Below are positions 1 to 9,172 of a stretch of 64,000 bases of DNA, piece after piece (the first letter of the stretch is position 1; each line of letters starts with the position of its first letter). Under the pieces are notes generated by a model that made no database searches, was not told the DNA's origin, and saw nothing but the letters and a program-made list of their open reading frames with translations. Made by a program: the position numbers and the translations under genes. Source of the stretch: Adiantum capillus-veneris (lineage: Eukaryota > Streptophyta > Polypodiopsida > Polypodiales > Pteridaceae); assembly GCA_014529385.2 (NCBI GenBank), contig CM043964.1, positions 104,519,587 through 104,583,586 on the forward strand, given 5' to 3'.

Positions 1-1958
1 TTGACGGCCAGGAAGTTGAAGTTTTGTGTTGATGATGCTAAGGCGAACTACATTGAAGTTTCTTTGAAGGGAAGTTCGTTGATCGGGTCCATGTAGTGTA
101 TGTGAAAGGAGGCCAACCTTAAATTTTTAAAAAGATGAAGTTCAACTTGGACAAAAAAAAGCATGGCCGTGTGAAGGGCCGCCTAAGTGTGGTGTTTTTA
201 TATATAAAAAAAAGGGAAAATTACCAAAATACCCCTCTAATTTGAGGAAATTCCCAAAATACCCCTCAAATTTCAAAAATTCCCAAAATACTCTTGTATC
301 TATTTTGGTTGGATTGTTCAAGATTTCCTATTCTTCATTCGTTTTTGACAATTGAGATCCGTTTTTGAGTGCTCAGCATGTAATTTGTCACCAATTACCA
401 TCGTAAAAAAGGCAATTATGTCTAAAAATAATGAAGCAATTCATCTCCAAAGCCTAGGTAACCAACTCAAATTGTAGTTTTAGCATCTTGTACGATAGAC
501 AATCACTCTTCTTGCGAAGACCTACAAAAAAATTTATTTTTTCGAGAAATTTACTCTCACAACCAGGGGTATTTTGGGAATTTTTTAAAATTTGAAGGGC
601 ATTTGGGAATTTATGACAAAATATTGGGGGTATTTTGGGAATTTTTGAAATTTGAGGGGTATTTTGGGAATTTCCTCAAATTAGAGGGGTATTTTGGTAA
701 TTTTCCCTAAAAAAAAAGGAATACAAAGTTGCCTGAAGTAGACGAGCAGAGCGGGATGGAAGGTCGACACTTGGAGATTGCATGCAGAGGGTGGTGGCGC
801 CACCTGGGTGAAGCCATACGGAGTTGCATTAAGCGGGGGGTCGGGTTAGTTCTTTGGAGGAGGAGGAGCGACCAATAGGGAGGTCGCTATTGGCCTAGCA
901 GAGGAGGGGTTGGCGCTGTAGAAGCCTAAAGGAGGATGGTTGGCTAGGGGACATAAGCCGCTATAGGAGGAGGTGACGGGCTTGCAGAGCCCGGGAGTTG
1001 CAAGGGCACTAGTCTTGCAGGATCAGAGGGGGTGGCGCTGTGTGCTGAGGCCGCCACCAGGGCCAGGGAAGGCAGAGCCGCCACATAAGGAAGGGTGGGA
1101 AGACCAGGGGTTGGCGCCGTAGAAGCTGAGGAAGAAAGGTAAGGGAACGCCAGGGGCCCATGAGGCAGTAGGTGACGGGGTGACCAAAGGGAGAGGCCGG
1201 CCTCTCATGAAATCGGGAGGACCATTACAGTAGAAGGCAGCAAGGGGCCGCCAGCGGCACCAATAAAGGATGCATGAATGATGTGGTGTAGCCATGCAGG
1301 GAATATGGAAGGGCCACTAGAGGGAGGTCCAGAGTTTCGCCATACCAATTCTCGAGGACAAGATCAGCACATAAAGCAAAGTCCCGATAGGGTATTTGAT
1401 AGAGAGTTTCAAAGGCTCCCATAACATAAAACGAAGGTTTGTCTACTGCAAGTGTCGAGAGGAGTTTGCCATATCCAAGGGGCGAGAGGACCATAAGAAA
1501 GTCTCTTTACAAAAGCCAACTGCATCAAAATTATCTTGATCTCTATGTTTATGGTGTTTGAGTGGACACATATCTCTCTCTCTCATGTCGATACATGTCG
1601 TGTATCGGAGGTATTTTTATGTAAGTGTTATGGTGCTCTCTATTGGAATATGGTATGTGCCACAAATCTTGAAACATCTTTTTGTATAGTGAATGTCAAA
1701 GATTCATGCAAGGATCTATGTGTCGGTCAATTTGTGGTGATCATGAGTGCCATGGTGACAGATGAAAGTTATCATGATTTACTTTACACTCTTGGTAGAT
1801 ACACTCTTGGTTGGTTGGGTATGGGCTCGGGTAGTGATTGTTTGCAGATCGGGTATATAGGTGTGTGTTTGCGAGGGGATAGGGGTGCTGTGAGATCACT
1901 AAGCTATATAGAGGCATCGAGTTTATGTGGTGGTGGTTTTCCCATTTTTCCCTTTCCA
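1..1958 (+). mobile_element. 5' LTR (left-truncated by window) of outermost LTR element A
   Basis: Positions 1 to about 1070 match 24705-25433 closely, apart from an inserted MITE at 214-707 here and a (TA)n tract there. Positions about 1808-1958 match 27766-27921. Both right ends finish in CTTTCCA, which I take as the LTR 3' end. Just downstream, at 1964-1980, TGGTGCCCCCACTGAGG could be a primer-binding site because it starts with TGG, but I cannot assign a tRNA. The right-hand copy suggests the LTR begins about 480 bp left of the window. The long reading frames here, including 1536-2000, show no domain and I regard them as chance. Confidence 0.6.
214..707. mobile_element. Mutator-like MITE with 78-bp perfect TIRs
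   Basis: The first 78 bases (214-291) are the exact reverse complement of the last 78 (630-707), beginning GGGAAAATTACCAAAATACC. The element is flanked by a 9-bp direct repeat TAAAAAAAA at 205-213 and 708-716. Long TIRs starting with G and a 9-bp target duplication are the Mutator-like signature. The related LTR copy near 24900 lacks the insertion. There is no coding capacity, so it is non-autonomous. Perfect TIR identity suggests recent insertion. Because the duplication is mostly A, its length is less certain than the TIRs. Confidence 0.85.
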
Positions 1959-2020
1959 TCTTGTGGTGCCCCCACTGAGGACCCACTGATTGATTCCTAA
2001 CAAGGTGTTCTTGAGTAAAG

Positions 2021-2374
2021 ATGAAGCAGGAGTTTGGGCCAGTGTTCAAAGGAAATGAGGATGCAGATGATTGGCTTGCCAATTTTGAGTTGTTCATGTT
2101 GACAGTACTACGGATGCCAAGTGACGAAGCAAAGCTCCAAACTCTACTTTTGGTGCTACGAGGAAAAACAAAAGTTTGGTTCGATGGCTTAGAAGATGCA
2201 CACAAGCAGACTTGGCTCGAATTTCGAGAGCAATTTCTACAAAGGTATAGAAAGGTGGTGTTGGCTTCGGAAGTAGATGCAAAGATCAAAGGTTTTCAGC
2301 AGGACGTAAGTGCAAATTTTGATGCTTTTGTTGATAAATTTGAAGCTTAATGGGGGGATTTGGCGGCTGCTACC
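2021..2374 (+). pseudogene. gag-like gene of LTR element A, N-terminal part, interrupted by chromovirus
   Basis: A 109-residue frame starts at ATG 2021 and looks like the plant retrotransposon gag domain. It has an FKGNEDADDWLANFELF stretch, then a helical region with KVWFDGLED, then WLEFREQFLQRYRK. It lies about 60 bases after the LTR end and putative primer site, as expected for gag. A TAA ends the frame at 2350, but coding similarity continues to the break at 2374, where the chromovirus starts. The reading resumes at 22513-22517 with the same five bases (CTACC). It is therefore a gag split by insertion, and it also carries an older stop. Confidence 0.7.
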
Positions 2375-3046
2375 TATGAGGTCCCTGCCCCTTTCTGAGA
2401 GGAGCGGAGTACCTTTGATAGGTCTCCAATCCTGAAAAAGAAAAACCAACGGACATTGCCTTAGCTACTACGTAGCCACAGGCATGGACCGTTAGTGAAG
2501 GATTGGTCCTATCTCGCTATGGCGGAGTGTGACCACCATAACCCTATCTAAAAACTATCTATAATCAATTATACCTAAAAGTATAAATCGTAGAGTGAAC
2601 AACCTGTGCGCTTTTTTCCCCATGTTTCAGAAGCACAGCCGCCAAGGTTTCTCTTTTAAGATTTATGACAAATAAAAAAAATTCTAGTGTTGGAAAGTTA
2701 CCCGACTCATCGGGTCCACCCGTCCATAGAATGATACCGTCGGGGAATCATTCTCCCACTTTCCACCCCGCACTCACCCTTCTTTTGTTATCTAATTACT
2801 ACCACACTATTTAAACATACATGTTCCTTTACTTTATTTATGATACTGGTTCGTTAAAACAACCCTTCAAACAGTATTACAAACAATAGTCAAACAAGAC
2901 CTCGTCCAATTTTAAACCAACAACCCTTGGATTAGGTTCACTCATAAATCTCTACTGACGCTATTATGTCCGATCGGTATATACATTATTTATAAAAACC
3001 CTTGTCCTCATGAGCGTCCCATACCGCTCGACAAGTTCTCGTTGTG

Positions 3047-3215
3047 CTAATCTGGACGTACTCCCATCACAGCAACAACGGTGCCAATCTGGGCGTTATC
3101 CTCACGCCACGGCAAAACAAAACTACAATATCCAGCTGGGCTAATCTGGGTGTACTCCCACCACAGCCTCAGCGGTGCCATCCTGGGCGTCATCTCACGC
3201 CTCGACAACTTCCAT
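3047..3215. repeat. Two-copy tandem repeat inside chromovirus LTR
   Basis: Two imperfect units of about 85 bp each run from GCTAATCTGG through a CTCCCA.CACAGC core to TCACGCC. The same pair occurs in the other LTR at about 19687-19845, so the duplication predates insertion of this copy. Confidence 0.7.
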
Positions 3216-4019
3216 ATAATACCAGCGCTAATAAGTAGAGAGACTTGAGAGAAACCATACCGAAGGTTTTGGACAAACATTCTTTCCTATAGCAACCAGT
3301 TTAACCAGAGATTCTTTCCTACTTGTCAAACATATGCCGAATTTCTTGGGGTTAAGCCTCGTGGTTTCGGTCTGTGTTTTCTTTTCATAAGGTAAATATT
3401 ATCTTCATATGGTCTCGCATATGGAATGATGCATAACTTGAAACTGCAATACTAACATGTACCATAGCTCCGATTGGTCCGATTGGTGGAGACATAGCAT
3501 GTTCCGCAAGAGTTCCACGGTTACTTGTACCGGCTTCATGATCATTAGCGCCTTGTGTTCGAGCACGCTTTGGAGCCATTTTTTTGTACTACACTTATGT
3601 TATACACTTAGAACTTTAAATTGGTCAATTTCCCTAGTCATCTCTTGTTTCCAAAGAGAGTCTATAATTTGAACCCTCGCCAACTCGGATTCACACTTAT
3701 TGTTGTTGTTTTACATCTAATTTCTATACATCAAATATTTGCTAATCGTAATTAATCAAAAATTAAATGTGTAAACTATGAGTGAAAGTTTAGGAATACA
3801 TTACTTTTATGCTTCACATTTCTAATCCAATTCTAACTTCAATTTCTATACTTCAACTAAATCAATTTTTAGTATTATTTAAAATTCTACGTAATCTAAT
3901 TGACAATAAAATTGTTGAATGAGAATTTCGATTCATCATGTATAATAAGAATATGACAAGTTCGCTTATGTATTAACTTTCAATTAACTATGCATAAGTT
4001 AATAGTGAAGATGCACAAA

Positions 4020-4930
4020 CTAGAGAGTGTAGGTATACTTAGAGATATTAGAGTAAGAGAAAACATACACACACATCTTTTCTAAAGTTAATTGAATCTT
4101 ACTATCCATTAGAAAGATTAGAATAAAAGAGAACACACACATTCTTTTCTAAAGATAATTGAATCTCACCAATCTATTAGAGAGATTAGACTAACAGATA
4201 GCATACACACACATATCGTTCTTAAAGCTAATTGAATCTTACTAATCTATTAGAAGATTAGAGTAAAAGAGAACACACACACATCCTTTTCTAAAGCTAA
4301 TTGAATTTTATTAATCTATTAGAGAGATTAGGTTAAGAGATAGCACACACACACATAGCTAATTGAATCTTACCTATCTATTAGAGAGATTAGAGTAAGA
4401 GATAGCACACACACACACAAATCCTTCTTAAAACTAATTGAATCTTACTAATCTAGTAGAGAGATTAGAGTAAAAGATAGCACATACACACACACACATA
4501 TATCCTTCTTAAAGTTAATTGAATCTTACTAATCTATTAGAAGATTAGAGTAAAAGAGAACACACACACATCTTTTTCTAAAGCTAATTGAATCTTATTA
4601 ATCTATTAGAGAGATTATGTTAAGAGGTTGCACACACACACATAGCTAATTGAATCTTACTGATTTATTAGAGAGATTAGAGTAAGAGATAGCGCACACA
4701 CACACACATATCCTTCCTAAAACTAATTGAATCTTACTAATCTAGTAGAGAGATTAGAGTAAGAGATAAACACACACACACACACATAGCTAATTGAATC
4801 TTATTAATCTATTAGAGAGATTAGAGTAGGAGATAGCACACATACACACATAGCTGATTGAATCTTACTAATCTATTAGAGAAATTAGAGTAAGAGATAG
4901 CACACATACACACATATCCTTCTTAAAACT
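4020..4930. repeat. LTR minisatellite, units with (CA)n plus AGCTAATTGAATCTTACTAA
   Basis: There are roughly eleven imperfect units of about 60-95 bp. Each combines a CACACACA run, AGCTAATTGAATCTTACTAA, a TCTATTAGAGAGATTAGAG core and AAGAGATAGC. The block occurs in both LTRs with different unit numbers. It lies downstream of the minus-strand TATA box and so would be transcribed as part of R/U5. Confidence 0.85.
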
Positions 4931-5081
4931 AATTGAATGCTCAATCAATACGCACCTTATTAGTCCACTAGAGTTTTTGCTCTCTTGGTGGTTTGTGGAC
5001 GCCTTCTCTCTAAGAGAAGTGGCAGCACTTCGTGAGCGCTATAGAGGCAATCTCTATGTCTAAAGTATGAGCATGGATGCT

Positions 5082-5091
5082 CTATTTATAG
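5082..5091 (-). promoter_or_regulatory. TATA box of chromovirus left LTR
   Basis: The minus strand reads CTATAAATAG, a strong plant TATA consensus, and the same decamer occurs in the right LTR at 21804-21813. It places U3 at roughly 0.65-0.7 kb and the transcribed LTR part at about 2.8 kb. Confidence 0.6.
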
Positions 5092-5864
5092 CAGAAACGA
5101 AAACATCCAACTTTTTTTTCTAAAAAATATATATATATATATTTATTTATTTAAAAAAAATTAATTTTTTTGTTGTTTTATTTTTTTATTTTCTTATTTT
5201 TTTCCCCAAAAATCATACCCGCATTTTTGGTACCCTTGTGGTACCCATCGGCTTGACCACTTTGTCATTATCATAAAAAGATAAGGCCACACAGGTCCCC
5301 TTCATTAAGCTTAGTCAAGACTAGCCTGTCTTTTTCATGTGACAGTGTGTTCCACTTTGTCCCCTCCTATGTGAGTCCAAGTGAGTCCATGTGCCTTCAT
5401 TTGTCATCCCTGTGTATTATTTTGTCTTTATAATTATATTTCCTTAATGATAATTTACTTTACATTTTTAAGTTAAACTTTACAGTTTTATATTAACTTT
5501 ACAGTAGTAAAAGAAAATTCTACAATCAGTAAATAAGTTTTGCAATAAGTTAGTGAGCGATTCATATAGCTAAACATGTCAGAATTTTGTAGCGTAAATT
5601 TTAAATTCTAGGTTTTCTCAACCTACGATTCATAATTTTAACTTGAATATCTTAACACTACAAGAGGCTATTCATATTAGCGACGCTCACACAGCGACGC
5701 TCAAAAAAATAAATTCCGGCGCCGCTATGAGAGTTGTAAATTTACAAGTAAATTTGCGACGCTCATAACGACGCCGGCTGGGCTAAAAAAATAACAGAGA
5801 GCGCCCAAAAACTCAGATCTCAGATCTGAGTTTTTCGACGCCCTCAAGCAAGGAGCAGGTAACG

Positions 5865-5869
<5 letters not shown>

Positions 5870-5905
<36 letters not shown>

Positions 5906-5907
5906 CT

Positions 5908-5971
<64 letters not shown>
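5870..5971. repeat. (CT)n then (CA)n microsatellite
   Basis: The tract is CT repeats at about 5870-5901 followed by CA repeats at about 5909-5971. Further GA and CA runs continue to about 6340, with a three-copy unit of about 58 bp (TGCATAAACAAAAAACGCAC). All open frames here are low-complexity artefacts. CACTA-2 has the matching block at 54360-54820, with shorter tracts. Confidence 0.9.
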
Positions 5972-5974
<3 letters not shown>

Positions 5975-6035
5975 GAGAAAGGAGAGCCAGGTATGCTCCT
6001 TCCCTCTCCTCACTCTCATGTTCCCTTCCCCTATT

Positions 6036-6082
<47 letters not shown>

Positions 6083-6392
6083 TAGTGTTTTTGAGAGAGA
6101 GAGGGAGTGTACAAACATAAACAAAAACGCACACACACATACATAAACAAAGAATGCACACACACATTGAGAGAGGAAAAGAGAGAGAGAGCATGCATAA
6201 ACAAAAAACGCACACATTGAGAGAGGAAAAGAGAGAGAGAACATGCATAAACAAAAAACGCACACATTGAGAGAGGAAAAGAGAGAGAAAACATGCATAA
6301 ACAAAAAAACGCATACACATTGAGAGAGAAAGAGAGAGAAACTAATTTAACATCGTAGGAAACTAATTAAAATTAAAAGACCTAAAGATCTA

Positions 6393-6470
6393 GCCGACGA
6401 GGAGTTGAACTCAAGACCTATTATTCAAGAGGGAAATGGCATAACCAATCTATCATACTTGGCATGGGTG
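6393..6470 (-). other. tRNA-like (SINE-head-like) segment inside CACTA-1
   Basis: The minus strand reads like a degenerate tRNA: a GATAGATTGGTTATGCC stretch resembling the A box and GGTCTTGAGTTCAACTCC resembling the B box, at tRNA spacing, bracketed by GCC and GGC ends. The acceptor stem pairs at only some positions, so it is not a functional tRNA gene. The same segment is present in CACTA-2 at about 54865-54950. It could be a captured tRNA pseudogene or a SINE head. Confidence 0.4.
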
Positions 6471-6727
6471 ATAGAAAGGTTATACCCATTTATCTTTTTT
6501 TATTGGCACACACATCCACACACGCGCACACACACAAGAAGAAGAGAGTTATAACGTCGTAGGAAACTATCCTAAAAGACGTTAAAGATTAGGTTAGATG
6601 TAGACTTACGTTAAGTTAGATTTAGGTTTATTTAAGTTAAATTAGATTAGATTTAGGTTTATTTTTAGTTAGATTTACGTTTATTTACGCTAGATTTAGA
6701 TTTATGTTAGATTAGATTTAGGTCTCC

Positions 6728-6923
6728 ATAGACTGCGATGCCTGCATGAAGCGGGTGAAGAAAGCCCTCAATGGAATATAGGGTATTGCTGCCTTCACTC
6801 ATGGTGGGCTCCGTCGATCCAAAAGTACTGGTGAAATGTCTTCAGAAGATAGGGAAGAAGGTGGATCTTCAGGGCGGCAAGAGTCACTACATCCCCGACA
6901 ATGACCATTTAGACAACCTCTAG
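6728..6923 (+). pseudogene. Captured HMA (heavy-metal-associated) domain fragment
   Basis: Frame 1 from 6728 reads IDCDACMKRVKKALNGI and meets a TAG. It contains the CxxC metal-binding pair (CDAC) at the usual place before the first HMA helix. After a frameshift and loss of a few residues, the plus strand reads MVGSVDPKVLVKCLQKIGKK and then VDLQGGKSHYIPDNDHLDNL, ending at TAG 6921-6923. This matches the beta3-helix2-beta4 part of plant HMA/HIPP-type domains, which bind metal ions. The preceding CCATAG could be the original splice acceptor. CACTA-2 carries the same fragment with the same lesions. It has no recognisable role in transposition, so I infer host gene capture. Confidence 0.75.
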
Positions 6924-6956
6924 TCATTCAACAGCAACTTCAAAGTTAGTAACAAG

Positions 6957-6960
<4 letters not shown>

Positions 6961-7039
<79 letters not shown>
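6961..7039. repeat. (GA)n microsatellite before transposase copy 1
   Basis: About 39 GA repeats end roughly 60 bp before the transposase ATG. Equivalent tracts precede the other transposase copies at 9040-9108 and 55748-55808, so the tract is an ancestral 5' leader feature. Confidence 0.95.
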
Positions 7040-7042
<3 letters not shown>

Positions 7043-7099
7043 CGAAGAATGCCAATAGAATATTAAATTTGTTGTCCAGGTTATAAGATTTTTATCATC

Positions 7100-8690
7100 A
7101 TGATGAGTAGTGACGAGGATGTGGGACCGTCCAACCGAAACACCTATCTCTCAACGAGGGTCTTATGTCCTTGTAATCAATGCAAGCATGCTCTGCGACG
7201 GACAAGACGTGTTTCTTTGCAGCACGTTCCTGAATTTGGCGAGTTCGATCCATCTATTATAGATCGAGTTGTTGCCAATTATAACTCGTCGGACTCTGAC
7301 GTTAGCCAACAAGCAGCAATCTTGCAACCCAATAGACGTGTTCGCAGGCGCTTTGGTCAAGCAGTATATGTGAGGCCACAAGATGTAGCCTCTGACAGCT
7401 CGGGGGATGATCATGCAGAGCACATTCCCAACGAGACAATGTTTGAGCCCGAGATTGATGAAATGATCGAGACGATCATGGATTTAGAAAGTCTTATCTA
7501 TGATGATATGAAAAGTGAAGCCGATACGCCATTGTATAATGGAGCACATATATCTAGATTGAAAGCACTCCTCGTTCTTCTCAATATGCAGGCAAAGTTT
7601 GGATGGAGTGACACTAGCGTCACAGCGCTTTTCAGGTGATCTACACATACTACCAGCTGACAATGTGATGCCAGATTCCCGAGATGAAGCAAGAAAGATT
7701 TTGCGAAACTTGGGGATGGATTACAATTCTATCCACGCTTGTCCTAATGACTGCATTCTTTTCAGAGGGGAATACATAGACATGGAGAAGTGTCCGAAAT
7801 GTGATTCCGAAAGATATCGAGTAGATCTCCACGGGACAAAAATTCCACAAAAGGTTTTGCGACATTTTTCTTTGCTTCCTCGCATCAAACATTTCTGCGA
7901 ATGTAAGTCCATGGCCGCCCTAGCATTATGGCATGAGGAGAATAAATCTTCGGATGGTGTGCTACGAATTCCTGCAGATTGCGTAGCTTGGAAACATATA
8001 GATGGAACATGGTCGGATTTTGCTAGGGAAGCTCGAAATTTGCGCTTAGGCCTGGCTATGGATGGCGTAAATCCATTTGGTCAAAGATCAACATCTTACA
8101 GTGTATGGCCCGTTGTCATCATCAACTACAACATTCCCCCGTGGTTGACTACGAAGAAGGCGCACCTATGGCTAAGCTTGATTGTGCCAGGGCGATATAA
8201 AGTGGAGAATATGGATGTGTATCTTCGTCCACTATTGGAAGAGCTACAACAATTGTGGATTGGCATAGAGGTGCTGGATATGAGCCGACACACAGGAGGA
8301 CGGAATTCTTTGATCAGAGGCATTCTAATGTGGACCATGCATGACTATCCCGGGCTAACAGAATGCTCAGGTGATCTATTGACACTCCTCACTCAGACAC
8401 TATAAATCTTGTTTTTTCCCATAGTTGATCTATTATCATGTGTATACATGCAGGGCTTCAAACAAGCGGATACAGAGCATGTCTCACATGTGGACCTAGA
8501 CTGAATGCACGTAGGGCGCTCTCACTGAAGAAGCAAATCTACGAAGGTCATCAAGCGTATCTTCCAGAGAATCGTGTGTTACACGACGACTTTTTGAGAA
8601 GAGAGCCACCAAGGATGTCTGCACAAGCATGGTTAGAGCAGAAGGAGATGTGCGAAGACGAATTGCCTCCAGGGATGAAGAGACTTAGGT
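7100..8690 (+). pseudogene. CACTA transposase (Transposase_21 type), truncated tandem copy 1
   Basis: The frame begins MMSSDEDVGPSNRNT at 7100 (or the second ATG, 7103) and is open for 179 residues. The first intron is almost completely lost through a deletion of about 101 bp relative to copy 2 (9713-9813), which also removes the acceptor and shifts the frame. Exon 2 coding resumes (CPNDCILF, CPKCDSERYR, LAMDGVNPFG) to about 8370, intron 2 follows, and exon 3 runs to GMKRL. At about 8687 the sequence jumps to upstream AT-rich leader DNA, the junction of a tandem duplication. It cannot encode a full transposase. Confidence 0.85.
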
Positions 8691-9034
8691 TTAGGTTTAT
8701 TTTTAGTTAGATTTACGTTTATTTAGATTTACGCTTATTTACGTTAGATCGAGTCCACGCAAGAATTACTTACGGTTTAGGGTTTAGAGTTAGACGAACA
8801 GTGAAAAGATCTACTGTGAAAAGATGTTAAGATGCTGTGAAGTGCTACAGCTAGAGAAGAGGCAAAGGGGTTTTGTCCACTACATGCAGTATCATGTAGA
8901 CGTGAGTCTGTAGATTTCTTGTACCCACAAATATAGGTATTGACCAATAAAGACGAGATTATAACCCGGTGGTTCTGATCTCCGTGCACCTCTAGACCGA
9001 GGTGTGCGGGGATTGGACATGACTAGAGAATGTG

Positions 9035-9039
<5 letters not shown>

Positions 9040-9108
<69 letters not shown>
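9040..9108. repeat. (GA)n microsatellite before transposase copy 2
   Basis: About 34 GA repeats lie about 65 bp before the ATG at 9173. This is the duplicated counterpart of the 6961-7039 tract. Confidence 0.95.
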
Positions 9109-9110
<2 letters not shown>

Positions 9111-9172
9111 GACGAAGAATGCCAATAGAATATTAAATTTGTTGTCTAGGTTATAAGATTTTTATCCTCATT

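Larger units (their letters stand above)
2375..5655 (-). repeat. Chromovirus 3' LTR, first segment (left of CACTA-1)
   Basis: It matches the right LTR at 19014-22440 along its whole length. It contains a two-copy internal repeat near 3047-3215 (about 85 bp, each with GCTAATCTGG), a CA-rich minisatellite at 4020-4930, and the minus-strand TATA box at 5082-5091. The match breaks exactly at the CACTA terminus and resumes after 13831. Confidence 0.9.

Noticed and set aside
1536-2000. 154-codon plus-strand frame
   Set aside because: It lies in the 3' part of LTR A, the sister LTR at 27600-27921 does not keep the frame, and there is no recognisable domain.
4020-4930. Regularly repeated units resembling a CRISPR array
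   Set aside because: The units vary in length, have no unique spacers of constant size, lie in both LTRs of a plant retroelement, and are a minisatellite.
5725-6320. Overlapping Cys/Val/Leu-rich open frames (and 54308-54795)
   Set aside because: They come from (CA)n and (CT)n tracts. Three overlapping frames on one strand with the same low-complexity content rule out coding.
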